In this document: positions 1-8,101 of the stretch, in pieces
How the letters are laid out: each line of letters starts with the position of its first letter
Position numbering within the stretch: position 1 is the stretch's first letter
Assembly: GCF_000745835.1 (NCBI RefSeq)
Contig: NZ_JQKB01000012.1
Coordinates: 62,001 to 126,000 of the forward strand
Source of the DNA: Belnapia moabensis DSM 16746
Lineage (GTDB): Bacteria; Pseudomonadota; Alphaproteobacteria; Acetobacterales; Acetobacteraceae
Direction of reading: 5' to 3'
DNA length: 64,000 bases
Program-made: the position numbers and the translations under genes
The notes under the pieces: model-generated
What the model was told of the DNA's origin: nothing
Database searches by the model: none
What the model saw: only the letters and a program-made list of their open reading frames with translations

Positions 1-42
1 CTGACCAGCATCTACCTGCACGACGCGGTGCACCTGCACTAA
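1..42 (+). CDS. atpB: ATP synthase F0 subunit a, C-terminal end (partial)
   Basis: The window opens inside a gene: 13 codons ending in ...YLHDAVHLH and a TAA stop at 40-42. This short tail and its place directly before atpE fit the C-terminus of subunit a, the membrane stator part that forms the proton half-channels against the c-ring. Order a, c, b', b is the usual alphaproteobacterial F0 operon. Only the last residues are visible, so the assignment rests mainly on context. Confidence 0.75.
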   Translation: MTSIYLHDAVHLH

Positions 43-95
43 GCCCCGCCGTCGTTCGGACCCTCCAACCACACCACCCCTGAAGGGACACTCAC

Positions 96-320
96 ATGGA
101 AGTCGCTGCCGCCAAGGCCCTCGGGGCCGGTATCGCCGTCATCGCGCTGTTCGGCGTCGGTCTCGGGATCGGCAACATCTTCTCCTCGCTGATCACCAGC
201 GTGGCCCGCAACCCGGCCGCCCGCGACGCCGTCTTCCCGATCGGCATCCTGGGCTTCGCCCTGACGGAAGCGGTGGCGCTCTTCGCCCTGCTCATCGCCT
301 TCCTCATCCTCTTCACCTGA
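96..320 (+). CDS. atpE: ATP synthase F0 subunit c
   Basis: A 74-residue hairpin membrane protein, the usual length for subunit c. Helix 1 carries the glycine-rich packing motif (GVGLGIG, about residues 20-26). The polar loop has the conserved RNP (38-40). Helix 2 contains the proton-carrying carboxylate, Glu58 in LTEAVAL. The protein forms the rotating c-ring in the inner membrane that turns proton flow into rotation of the F1 motor. A GAAGGGAC ribosome-binding site lies just upstream. It sits 53 bp after atpB and 59 bp before the b' gene, in one operon. Confidence 0.97.
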   Translation: MEVAAAKALGAGIAVIALFGVGLGIGNIFSSLITSVARNPAARDAVFPIGILGFALTEAVALFALLIAFLILFT

Positions 321-379
321 GCATCGCTGAGGAGGGTGGCCGCCGGCCGCCCTTCTTCCGGCATGCAAGGGAGACGAGC

Positions 380-982
380 ATGAAGAAGACCATCCGGATC
401 GCGACCCTGCTCTCGCTCGCCACCCTGCCCGCCATGGCGCAGGTGGCGTCCGAGCATCCGGGCGCGACCAGCAGCGCCGGCATGCCGCAGCTGGATTTCG
501 GCAATCCCTGGACGATCGCTCAGGTCGTTTGGATGCTGATCATCTTCGGCGGCCTCTACTACGTGATGGCGCGCTACGCGCTGCCGCAGGTGGAGAGCGT
601 GCTGGAGGCGCGGCGGGCGCGGATCGAGGGCGACCTCGAGAGCGCGCAGGCGGCCAAGCAGCGGGCCGATGCGGCGATGGCCGACCATCAGGCCGCGACC
701 GCCAAGGCACGGGCCGAGGCTCAGGCCGCGGTCGGCGCCGCCACGCAGAAGGCGCAGGCCGAGGCCGCGCAGCGGGCCGAGGCGCTCAATGCCAGGCTCG
801 CGGCGCAGATCGAGGCGGCGGAGACGCAGATCGCCTCGGCGCGGGACAATGCCATGGGCGCGCTGCGCCAGGTGGCGACGGATACCGCGGATGCGCTGGT
901 CACCCGGCTCATCGGGCGGAGCGACAGCGCCGCGGTCGCCGCGGCGGTCGAGCATGAACTCGCGGCGCGGGGGCGGGCCTGA
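380..982 (+). CDS. atpF': ATP synthase F0 subunit b'
   Basis: A 200-residue peripheral-stalk subunit. It has a membrane segment around residues 50-70 (VVWMLIIFGGLYYVMARYAL) followed by a long charged, alanine-rich coiled coil (about 75-180), the classic b/b' form. An extra hydrophobic stretch (residues 5-21, ending AMA) at the N-terminus looks like a cleavable signal peptide. The stop overlaps the ATG of the following b subunit by one base, so the two halves of the stator stalk are probably translationally coupled and made in equal amounts. The b' rather than b assignment is by position in the operon and by the N-terminal extension. Confidence 0.9.
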   Translation: MKKTIRIATLLSLATLPAMAQVASEHPGATSSAGMPQLDFGNPWTIAQVVWMLIIFGGLYYVMARYALPQVESVLEARRARIEGDLESAQAAKQRADAAMADHQAATAKARAEAQAAVGAATQKAQAEAAQRAEALNARLAAQIEAAETQIASARDNAMGALRQVATDTADALVTRLIGRSDSAAVAAAVEHELAARGRA

Positions 983-1488
983 TGGAGCATCACTACGAAC
1001 ACTTCTGGCTCGACCCGAAATTCTGGGTCGCGGTTTCCTTCGTCATCTTCTTCCTGCTCGTCGGGCGGATGGCCTGGGCGCGCATCACCGCGATGCTGGA
1101 TGCGAAGGCGGACCGCGTGCGGGCCGAGCTCGCCGAGGCTTCCCGCCTGCGGGTGGAGGCGGAGGCGCTGCTGAAGCAGGCCGAGGCCGACCGGGCCGCG
1201 GCGCTGACCGAGGCGCAGGACCTGCTGGCGCGGGCCCAGGCCGAGGCGCAGCGCGTCGGCGAGGCGGCGGCGGCCGAGGCCGAAGCCTCGGCAAAGCGGC
1301 GCGAGCGGATGGCGCTCGACCGTATCGCGGCGGCGGAAGCCGGCGCGGTGGCCGAGGTGCGTGGGGCGGCGACGGATATCGCGGTGGCAGCGGCGCGCAG
1401 CGTCATCGCCGAGCGGATCGACGCCAAGGCCGATGCGGCACTGATCGACAGCGCGGTGGCGGGGCTTCCGGCCAAGCTGCGCGCCTGA
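982..1488 (+). CDS. atpF: ATP synthase F0 subunit b
   Basis: A 168-residue stator-stalk subunit with one N-terminal membrane helix (about residues 10-28, FWVAVSFVIFFLLVGRMAW) and a long alanine/glutamate/arginine-rich coiled coil to the end. It links the F0 a subunit to the F1 head and dimerises with b'. It is the last gene of this operon and is followed at once by a strong intrinsic terminator. The F1 genes are not here; in alphaproteobacteria they normally form a separate operon. Confidence 0.95.
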   Translation: MEHHYEHFWLDPKFWVAVSFVIFFLLVGRMAWARITAMLDAKADRVRAELAEASRLRVEAEALLKQAEADRAAALTEAQDLLARAQAEAQRVGEAAAAEAEASAKRRERMALDRIAAAEAGAVAEVRGAATDIAVAAARSVIAERIDAKADAALIDSAVAGLPAKLRA

Positions 1489-1514
1489 CGCTGGCTGCAT
1501 CGCGGTGGATCTGG

Positions 1515-1545
1515 AACGGGGATCGCTACGGCGGTCCCCGTTTTT
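1515..1545 (+). terminator. Rho-independent terminator of the F0 operon
   Basis: A perfect 8-bp stem AACGGGGA (1515-1522) / TCCCCGTT (1535-1542) is followed by a run of T (TTTTT from 1541). It lies 27 bp after the atpF stop, so it should end transcription of the F0 operon. Confidence 0.88.
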
Positions 1546-1725
1546 CGTTGTAGCGGCCCCAAAGGCGTGCTGGTTGCGGTTCCGCCCCAGCCAGGCCTCC
1601 GTTCACGAATCGGCAATGGCCGCGAGCGAAAAGCAGCTGGCATTCTGGGCTGTGCAACGCCAAGCCTTGGCACGCTGGGCGCGGTGCCATGACGATGGCC
1701 CACGAGCGGTAGCCTGGCCTGGAGA

Positions 1726-2811
1726 ATGATGGTGGGACTTGTTCACGAAATGGGAAACAGCCAGGCCCCTGTGGCTGAAGCGCCGGCGGCGCAAGGCGTC
1801 ACCGCCGAGGACATCGCCACCGCCTTCGAGGTGATGCTCCGGCGTCCGCCGACCGGGCCGGAGGACATCGCCTACCATCTCGACCTCGGTTTCAACGACC
1901 GCGACGAGTTGGGCGATTACCTCTGCGCCACCGACGAGTTCCAGCGCCGCCTGGACAGGCTGGCGGCGGCGGGACGGTTGCCGGCGCGGGCGCCGGCCGG
2001 GCCTTCCCTGCTGCGGACGGCGACCGTCTTCCTCGGCGACCGGGTGCTGACGCATACGCATCGAGGCTTCAAGATCTACTGCGCTCCGACGGATGTCGAC
2101 CTGAGCCCGCATCTGATGGCGCATGGGGTATGGGAGCCGCATGTGGAGAGCGTGCTTCAGCGCCTCCTGCGCCCTGGCCAGTGCGCCTTGGATATCGGTG
2201 CGAATATCGGCTACCACACCCTCACGCTCGGCGCGGCGGTGGGCGGCGCAGGCCAGGTCCATGCCTTCGAGGCAAGCCCGCGGCTGCACAGCCTGCTCTA
2301 TGCGAGCGTCTTCGTGAACGGCATGTCGTCCTTCGTGCGGGCGCACCCGCTTGCCGTCATGGACCGCCCGGGCTCCATCATGCTCGCCTCGCAGCCGCTG
2401 CATTTCGGCAGCGGCAATGTGGTGCCGGACCGGGAGATGGGCCGGCACTACGATGAGGATTACTCGGACCGGGTCGAGGTGCCGGCGATTGACCTCGACT
2501 CCTTCCTTCCCGCGAACCTGACCCTCGACCTGCTGCGCATCGACATCGAGGGCTCCGAACCTCAGGCTCTGCGCGGGGCGGAGGCGCTGATCCGCCGTTC
2601 ACCTAACCTCCGCATCCTGTCCGAATGGTCGGTCGGCATGATGGCGGTCCGTACCGATGTGGGCGCCTATGTAGACTGGCTGACGCAGCTCGGCTTCCGC
2701 TTCTGGCTGGTGACCGTGAGCGGCGGGCTGGAGCCGCTGCAGCCCGGCCAATTGCTCGACCTGCCGCATAGCGACGTGGTGATGAGCCGCCAGGATCCGG
2801 GCCTGGCATGA
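1726..2811 (+). CDS. FkbM family SAM-dependent methyltransferase with N-terminal DUF4214-like segment
   Basis: 361 residues. The C-terminal half is a Rossmann methyltransferase: the SAM-binding motif LDIGANIGYHT (about 157-167) is followed by an acidic strand end (VHAFEAS) and a later LRIDIEG motif, as in FkbM enzymes that O-methylate sugars or hydroxylated metabolites. The first ~90 residues (EVMLRRPPTGPEDIAYHL, YLCATDEFQRRL) resemble the short DUF4214 helical unit found on surface and glycosylation proteins. Two adjacent ATGs (1726, 1729) follow GGAG at 1721-1724; the second, or a downstream ATG at 1750, could be the true start. No glycan genes lie nearby, so the substrate is unknown. Confidence 0.85.
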   Translation: MMVGLVHEMGNSQAPVAEAPAAQGVTAEDIATAFEVMLRRPPTGPEDIAYHLDLGFNDRDELGDYLCATDEFQRRLDRLAAAGRLPARAPAGPSLLRTATVFLGDRVLTHTHRGFKIYCAPTDVDLSPHLMAHGVWEPHVESVLQRLLRPGQCALDIGANIGYHTLTLGAAVGGAGQVHAFEASPRLHSLLYASVFVNGMSSFVRAHPLAVMDRPGSIMLASQPLHFGSGNVVPDREMGRHYDEDYSDRVEVPAIDLDSFLPANLTLDLLRIDIEGSEPQALRGAEALIRRSPNLRILSEWSVGMMAVRTDVGAYVDWLTQLGFRFWLVTVSGGLEPLQPGQLLDLPHSDVVMSRQDPGLA

Positions 2812-2951
2812 GCCGGACAGGAGCGGGGCGGCAGAGGATGGCCGCTTCCGCCCGTTGTTGGAACGAGCCGATTACCTTTCCCGGGTGATTCCACCCGTCC
2901 GGGCTTTGCTCTAACGTCTCCCCGCTTCACGCGCTGGGAGACCAAGCAACA

Positions 2952-4526
2952 ATGCGTCGTTTCGCCCTGGCTGCCGCCCTGCTCTGCGGCACCGCCCTCT
3001 GCGCCCAGGCCCAGACCTTCCGCTGGGCCAATGACGGCGACGTCAACTCGATGGACCCCTATACCCGGCAGGAAACCTTCCTTCTGTCCTTCGGCTCCAA
3101 TTTCTACGAGCCGCTGGTGCGGCGGAATGCGCAGATGCAGCCGGAGCCGGCGCTGGCCGTCCGCTGGGAGCAGCCCTCGCCGACCGTCTGGCGCTTCCAT
3201 CTGCGCCAGGGGGTGAAGTTCAGCGACGGCACGCCCTTCACCGCCGATGACGTGGTCTTCAGCGCCCAGCGCGCCCGCGCCCCGGGCTCCAACATCCAGT
3301 CCGTGCTGGCCTCGGTGAAGGAGATCCGCAAGGTCGACGACCATACCGTCGACTTCGAGACGAATCAGCCGAACCCCATCCTGATCCAGGAGATCACCAA
3401 CTGGGGCATGTTCTCCCGCGCCTGGGCCGAGAAGAACAATTCGACCCGGCCGGCCGACCTCACCTCGCGCGAGGAGAATTTCGCGACGCGCAACGCGATG
3501 GGCACCGGCCCGTTCCTGCTGGTGAGCCGCGAGCCCGACCGCCGCACCGTGCTGCAGCCCAACCCCAATTGGTGGGACAAGCCGGTCCACAATCTCCAGC
3601 GCGTCGAGCTGAACATCATCGCCAATGATGCGACGCGCGTGGCGGCGCTGCTGTCGAACGAGGTGGACTTCCTCTACACCGTGCCGCCGCAGGACGTGAC
3701 GCGCATCTCCAACACCCAGGGCGTGCGCATCATCCAAGGGCCGGAGCTGCGGACCATCTATCTCGGCATGGACCAGTCGCGGCCGCAGCTGCTGAAATCC
3801 GACGTGCAGGGGCGCAACCCCTTCCAGGACGTGCGGGTGCGCCGGGCCATGCTGCTGGCGATCGATGTCAACGCCATCCAGCGCACGGTCATGCGCGGCC
3901 AGTCGCGGCCATCGAATCTGCTCTATGGGCCTGGGGTGAACGGCTTCGTCGAGGCCGATGACGTGCGGCCGGCGATCAACATCAACGAGGCGAAGAAGCT
4001 GCTGGCCGATGCCGGCTACCCGAACGGCTTCGGCGTGACGCTGGATTGCCCGAACGACCGCTACGTGAACGACGAGGCGATCTGCACGGCGACCGTTTCC
4101 ATGCTGGCCCGCATCGGCATCCGGGTGACGCTGAACGCACAGACCCGCGCCCGCTTCTTCGCCGAGGTGAACGCGCCGCGCTACAACACCAGCTTCTACA
4201 TGCTGGGCTGGACGCCTACGACCTCCGACGCGCACAACGCGCTGTTCAGCCTGGCCGGCACGCGGGACGGCACGCGGGGCGTCTTCAACAATGGCGGCTA
4301 CTCCAACCCGCGCTTCGACGCGCTGGTCGGCCAGATCGCGGTGGAGACGGACCCGGCGAAGCGCCAGGGCTTCATCAGCGAGGCGAGCAAGATCCTGCAG
4401 GAGGATGTCGCCTACATCCCGCTGCACCAGCAGCAGATCGTCTGGGCGGCGCGGCAGGGCGTCGAGGTGCCGCAGACGGCGGACAACTACATCCAGCTCC
4501 GCATGGTACGGATGCCGGCGCGATAG
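2952..4526 (+). CDS. ABC transporter substrate-binding protein, family 5 (peptide/nickel/glutathione type)
   Basis: 524 residues with a clear Sec signal peptide (residues 1-21, ending CAQAQ) and the whole family-5 solute-binding fold: RWANDGDVNSMDPY start, the FTADDVVFSAQR segment, and the C-terminal EDVAYIPLHQQQ region. It should catch oligopeptides or a similar solute in the periplasm and hand it to an ABC permease. No permease or ATPase gene is next to it, so it must work with components encoded elsewhere or be an orphan receptor. GGGAG lies 9 bp before the ATG. The ligand cannot be told from the sequence. Confidence 0.9.
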   Translation: MRRFALAAALLCGTALCAQAQTFRWANDGDVNSMDPYTRQETFLLSFGSNFYEPLVRRNAQMQPEPALAVRWEQPSPTVWRFHLRQGVKFSDGTPFTADDVVFSAQRARAPGSNIQSVLASVKEIRKVDDHTVDFETNQPNPILIQEITNWGMFSRAWAEKNNSTRPADLTSREENFATRNAMGTGPFLLVSREPDRRTVLQPNPNWWDKPVHNLQRVELNIIANDATRVAALLSNEVDFLYTVPPQDVTRISNTQGVRIIQGPELRTIYLGMDQSRPQLLKSDVQGRNPFQDVRVRRAMLLAIDVNAIQRTVMRGQSRPSNLLYGPGVNGFVEADDVRPAININEAKKLLADAGYPNGFGVTLDCPNDRYVNDEAICTATVSMLARIGIRVTLNAQTRARFFAEVNAPRYNTSFYMLGWTPTTSDAHNALFSLAGTRDGTRGVFNNGGYSNPRFDALVGQIAVETDPAKRQGFISEASKILQEDVAYIPLHQQQIVWAARQGVEVPQTADNYIQLRMVRMPAR

Positions 4527-4534
4527 GCAGAACA

Positions 4535-4571
4535 GGGGCCCGGGGGAGGCGGCGTCCTCCCCCCGGGCCCC
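4535..4571. terminator. Bidirectional hairpin between convergent genes
   Basis: A very strong GC-rich inverted repeat, GGGGCCCGGGGGAGG (4535-4549) and CCTCCCCCCGGGCCCC (4556-4571) with one bulged C. It lies between the stops of two convergent transport genes. It has no clear T-run in either direction, so termination efficiency is uncertain, but position and symmetry fit a shared terminator. Confidence 0.65.
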
Positions 4572-4577
4572 TCCCCT

Positions 4578-5654
4578 TCAGCTCCGCTCGGCGATGGCGA
4601 GGAAGTTGGCGCTGCTGTCCTCCGCCACGCGGAACCAGCCCTGCACGTCGCGGCGGAAGCGGTCCCAATGCGCATGCACGCGCTTGAAGCGCGGGTTGCG
4701 GTCGCCGATCTCGGCATAGGTGTCCTGCGTCGCCTTGTGGCAGGCGGCCAGCACCTCGCGCGGATAAGCGCGGAGCTGGGTGCCACCGGCGATCAGCCGC
4801 CGCAGCGCCTGCATGTTCAGCATGTCGTAGCGCGAGAGGCTCCAGATGGTGGTCTCGCCCGTCACTACCTCGAGCACCTGCTGGTACTGCTTCGGCAGCG
4901 CCTCCCAGGCGCGGGTGTTGACCATCAGCTCACCCTGCGAACAGGCCTCCCACCAGCCGGGGTAGTAGTAGTAGGGCGCGACGCGGGCGAGGCCGAGCTT
5001 CTCGTCATCATGTGGGCCGACCCATTCGGCGCCATCCACCACGCCGCGCTCGAGCGCCGGGTAGATATCCGCCGCGCCGAGCTGCTGCGCGACGACGCCG
5101 AGCTTGGTCAGCACCGTCCCGGCGATGCCAGCGATGCGGAATTTCAGGCCGTTCAAATCCTGCACGGTGCGGATTTCCTTCCGCAGCCAGCCGCCCATCT
5201 GCGCGCCGGTATTGCTGCAGGGAAGGGCCACGACGCCCTGGTCGCGGTAGACCTCCTGCATGATCTCGGCGCCGCCGCCGTGATGGATCCAGGCGAGGTG
5301 TTGGCGGGCGTTCAGGCCGAAGGGCATCACCGTGCCGAAGCCGAGCGTCGGGTCCTTGCCGATATAGTAGTAGGCGGCGGTGTAGCCGCACTCGACCGTG
5401 CCGCCGCCGACCGCATCCATCACCTGCAGGGCCGGCACCAGCTCGCCGGCGGCGAAGGGGCGGATCTGGAAGGCGCCGCCGGTCAGCTCGGCGACGCGGC
5501 GGGAGATCATCTCCTGCACGCCCCAGAGCACGTCGGTCGATTTCGGGAAGCTTCCGGCGGAGCGCCACAGGACCTGCGGCTGGGCGGAGGCGAGGTTCGG
5601 GGCGGCGAGCACCGGCGCGGCGGCGCCCGCCGCCAGAAGGCCACGGCGGTTCAT
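4578..5654 (-). CDS. TRAP transporter substrate-binding protein (DctP/TakP type)
   Basis: 358 residues with a twin-arginine-like signal (MNRRGLLAAG, then cleavage near ASAQ at about 25). Family signatures include GELVPALQVMDAVGGG, FRIAG, DGAEWVGP and YYYYPGWWE, which match the FcbT1/TakP branch of TRAP receptors that bind 2-oxo acids or aromatic carboxylates. It acts in the periplasm and would deliver ligand to a DctQM permease, but no permease gene is in the window. It is a close paralogue of the next gene (5798-6889), with the same motifs throughout, so the pair looks like a tandem duplication. A strong hairpin lies between the two genes. Confidence 0.92.
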   Translation of the reverse strand: MNRRGLLAAGAAAPVLAAPNLASAQPQVLWRSAGSFPKSTDVLWGVQEMISRRVAELTGGAFQIRPFAAGELVPALQVMDAVGGGTVECGYTAAYYYIGKDPTLGFGTVMPFGLNARQHLAWIHHGGGAEIMQEVYRDQGVVALPCSNTGAQMGGWLRKEIRTVQDLNGLKFRIAGIAGTVLTKLGVVAQQLGAADIYPALERGVVDGAEWVGPHDDEKLGLARVAPYYYYPGWWEACSQGELMVNTRAWEALPKQYQQVLEVVTGETTIWSLSRYDMLNMQALRRLIAGGTQLRAYPREVLAACHKATQDTYAEIGDRNPRFKRVHAHWDRFRRDVQGWFRVAEDSSANFLAIAERS

Positions 5655-5761
5655 GTTGGAGGTCTCCCCAGCGATTCTTGCTGGCCGCGCTCGGAGGGGC
5701 GGCCTGGGGCAAGTCTAGCCAGGGGAAGCGAGACCGGCGAAGACGAAATCGGCGGAGGTGG

Positions 5762-5792
5762 GCTCCGGCCGGGCAGGCCGCCCGGCCGGAGC
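5762..5792 (-). terminator. Perfect 13-bp hairpin between the two TRAP receptor genes
   Basis: Arms GCTCCGGCCGGGC (5762-5774) and GCCCGGCCGGAGC (5780-5792) with a 5-nt loop. It starts 5 bp past the stop of the upstream minus-strand gene. No T-run follows, so it may be a terminator, an attenuator or an mRNA 3'-end stabiliser. It suggests that the two paralogues are not made at equal level from one transcript. Confidence 0.65.
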
Positions 5793-5797
5793 TTGCT

Positions 5798-6889
5798 TCA
5801 ACGCTGCGCGGTCGCGGCGGCGAGGAAGTTGCCGAGCGAATCCTCGCCCACGCGCAGCCACTGCGTCTGCTCCAGCCGGAAGGCATCCCACTTCTCGTGG
5901 ATGCGCTTGAAGCGCGGATTCGTCGCGCCGATCTCGGCATAGAGATCCTGGCTCGCCTTGTAGCAGGCGGTCAGCACGTCGCGCGGGAAGCCGCGGAGCT
6001 GCGTGCCGGAGGCGATCAGGCGACGGAGCGCCGCCGGGTTCAGCACGTCGTAGCGCGCCGCCATCCAATGCCAGCTCTCGGTGCAGGCGGCGTTGAGCAC
6101 GGCCTTGTAATGCGCCGGCAGGTCATCATAGGCCTTGGCATTGACCATCAGGTCCACCGAGGGCGAGTACTCCCACCAGCCGGGGTAGTAGTAATACTGG
6201 GCGACGCGGTTGAAGCCGAGCTTCTCGTCGTCATAGGGCCCGACCCATTCGGCGCCGTCGATGACGCCGCGCTCCAGCGCCGGGTAGATGTCCGGCCCGC
6301 CGATTTGCTGCGTCACCACGCCGAGCTTGCCGAGGACGTTGCCGCCATAGCCGGCGATGCGGAATTTCAGCCCCTTCAGATCCTCGACCGACCTGATCTC
6401 CTTCCTGAACCAGCCGCCCATCTGCGCCGCGGTGTTGCCGGCCGGGATGCCGACGACACCCTGGTCGCGATAGACCTCGGCATAGAGGTCCCGCGCGCCG
6501 CCATGGGTCAGCCAAGCCCAGTGCTGGCGCGTCGAGAGGCCGAAGGGAAGGCAGGTGACGATCGCCAGCGAGGGGTCCTTGCCGAGATAGTAGTAACCGC
6601 TGGTGAAGCCGCACTCGACATTACCGTTGCCGGCGGCGTCGAGCACCTGCAGGGCCGGGACCAGCTCGCCCGGGCCGAAGACCTGGATCTGGAAGGCGCC
6701 GTCCGTCATCTCCGAGACGCGCCGCGCGATGAATTCCTGCGTGCCGTAGAGCGTGTCGAGGGATTTCGGGAAGCTGCCCGGGCAGCGCCAGCGGATGCGC
6801 GGCTGGGCGGAGGCGAGGTTCGGCGTGGCCAGCACAGCGGCGCCGGCCGTGCCGGCGGCACCCGTCGCGATGAAGCGGCGGCGATTCAT
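5798..6889 (-). CDS. TRAP transporter substrate-binding protein (DctP/TakP type), tandem paralogue
   Basis: 363 residues from the ATG at 6889. An open frame continues upstream, but the twin-arginine signal MNRRRFIATG fixes this start, with processing near ASAQ (~30). It carries the same signatures as its neighbour: GELVPALQVLDAAGNG, FRIAGYGGNVLGKLGV, DGAEWVGPYDDEKLG, YYYYPGWWE. The ligand-region differences suggest distinct 2-oxo or aromatic acid ligands. No DctQ/DctM genes are nearby. A divergent dehydrogenase gene starts 127 bp away. Confidence 0.92.
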   Translation of the reverse strand: MNRRRFIATGAAGTAGAAVLATPNLASAQPRIRWRCPGSFPKSLDTLYGTQEFIARRVSEMTDGAFQIQVFGPGELVPALQVLDAAGNGNVECGFTSGYYYLGKDPSLAIVTCLPFGLSTRQHWAWLTHGGARDLYAEVYRDQGVVGIPAGNTAAQMGGWFRKEIRSVEDLKGLKFRIAGYGGNVLGKLGVVTQQIGGPDIYPALERGVIDGAEWVGPYDDEKLGFNRVAQYYYYPGWWEYSPSVDLMVNAKAYDDLPAHYKAVLNAACTESWHWMAARYDVLNPAALRRLIASGTQLRGFPRDVLTACYKASQDLYAEIGATNPRFKRIHEKWDAFRLEQTQWLRVGEDSLGNFLAAATAQR

Positions 6890-7016
6890 GCAGGATGACT
6901 CCCTTGGTTCGGTTTCCTGGCGCCAGATTGCGCGGAATGCGCCCCTGGCGCAACGACCCGGTGGCTTCCGCGCCATGCAGCGGGATGCCAGTCTGCGCGC
7001 CTTCAAGGAGGGACGT

Positions 7017-7919
7017 ATGAGCGACAGGATCGGGTTCATCGGGCTGGGGCGGATGGGCCGGGGCATGGCCTCCAGCATCCGCCGCAAGCAACATCCGCTG
7101 ACGGTGCACGACATCGCGCCGGGGCCGGTGGCGGCGCTGGAGGAGCTGGGCGCGGCCTCGGCCGGCAGCGCGGCCGCCGTGGCGCAGGCGAGCGACGTTG
7201 TGCTGACCATGCTGCCGGGGCCGCGCGAGGTTCAGTCCTCGATCCTCGGCGCGGATGGCATCCTCGCCAACATCAAGCCGGGCGGGCTGGTGATGGACAT
7301 GTCGACGGTCGATCCGGAGACGACCGACGCGCTGGCCGCGGCCTGCGCCGCGCGCGGCATCGGCTTCGTCGATGCGCCGGTCGGGCGGCTGGCCTGGCAT
7401 GCGGACCGGGGCGAGTCGCTCTTCATGGTGGGCGCGAGCGATGCCGACTTCGCCCGGGTGAAGCCGCTGCTGGAGGCGATGGGCAGCACCATCCATCATT
7501 GCGGCGGGCCGGGCGCGGGGACGCGGACCAAGCTGGTCAACAACTACCTCGCCATCATCCTCTGCCAGCTGAATGCCGAGGCGCTGTCGCTCTCGGCGGC
7601 CTTCGGCCTCGACCTTGAGAAGACGCTCGAGGTGCTGCATGGGACGACGGCGACCAACGGGCAGCTCAAGGTGAACTGGCCGAACAAGGTGCTCGCGGGC
7701 GACACGGAGCCGGGCTTCGCCATCGACCTGGCGCACAAGGACCTGTCGCTGATCGTGCAGGCGGCGAATGCGGCGAAGGTGACGCTGCCGGTGGCGGCGA
7801 TCGCGCGCGAGGCCTTCAGCAGCGCGCGCGGCCGCGGCTGGGGGCAGAAGGACTTCTCGGCGATGCTCGACGCGCAGTGCGAGCTGGCGGGGATCAAGCC
7901 GCCGCGGCTGAAAGGCTAG
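7017..7919 (+). CDS. NAD(P)-dependent beta-hydroxyacid dehydrogenase (3-hydroxyisobutyrate dehydrogenase family)
   Basis: 300 residues. The N-terminal Rossmann motif IGFIGLGRMGRGMA (residues 5-18) binds the cofactor. The substrate motif is degenerate (VDAPVGRLAWHADRG). The catalytic-lysine region TKLVNNYL follows, and the all-helical C-terminal domain is present. The family oxidises 3-hydroxyacids or reduces semialdehydes. The start at 7017 is set by AAGGAGG at 7005-7011; the frame is open further upstream but lacks such a site. The stop shares the tetranucleotide CTAG (7916-7919) with the stop of the convergent small gene. It lies divergent to the TRAP receptor pair, so it may act on the imported acid. 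Confidence 0.88.
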   Translation: MSDRIGFIGLGRMGRGMASSIRRKQHPLTVHDIAPGPVAALEELGAASAGSAAAVAQASDVVLTMLPGPREVQSSILGADGILANIKPGGLVMDMSTVDPETTDALAAACAARGIGFVDAPVGRLAWHADRGESLFMVGASDADFARVKPLLEAMGSTIHHCGGPGAGTRTKLVNNYLAIILCQLNAEALSLSAAFGLDLEKTLEVLHGTTATNGQLKVNWPNKVLAGDTEPGFAIDLAHKDLSLIVQAANAAKVTLPVAAIAREAFSSARGRGWGQKDFSAMLDAQCELAGIKPPRLKG

Positions 7920-8101
7920 TCGTCGCGTCCGCCCGGTGTGCTGTCGGTGACGCCGGGCGGGTCGGGGTAGAGGTCGGAAGGCACCTTGGCCTTCGGGTTC
8001 GTGGTGGTGCCGCCCTGCTGGACCTTCTCGGCCGTCGTCTTCGATTTGGGGTCGGCGGAGTTCATCGTCTCCGAGGCCCCGGTCGGGGTCTTGTCCGTCA
8101 T
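7916..8101 (-). CDS. Small hydrophilic protein of unknown function, end of the gcv operon
   Basis: 61 residues rich in Thr, Pro, Lys, Asp and Gly with no hydrophobic segment; probably disordered. I recognise no family. It begins at an ATG that overlaps the stop of the upstream hydrolase gene (TGATG, one shared base), which supports translation by coupling. Its stop shares CTAG with the convergent dehydrogenase gene. It could be a small stress-linked or structural protein, but nothing shows this directly. Confidence 0.6.
   Translation of the reverse strand: MTDKTPTGASETMNSADPKSKTTAEKVQQGGTTTNPKAKVPSDLYPDPPGVTDSTPGGRDD

Noticed and set aside
2667-4427. 586-codon minus-strand open frame
   Set aside because: Shadow of the family-5 binding protein; no support for a start or family.
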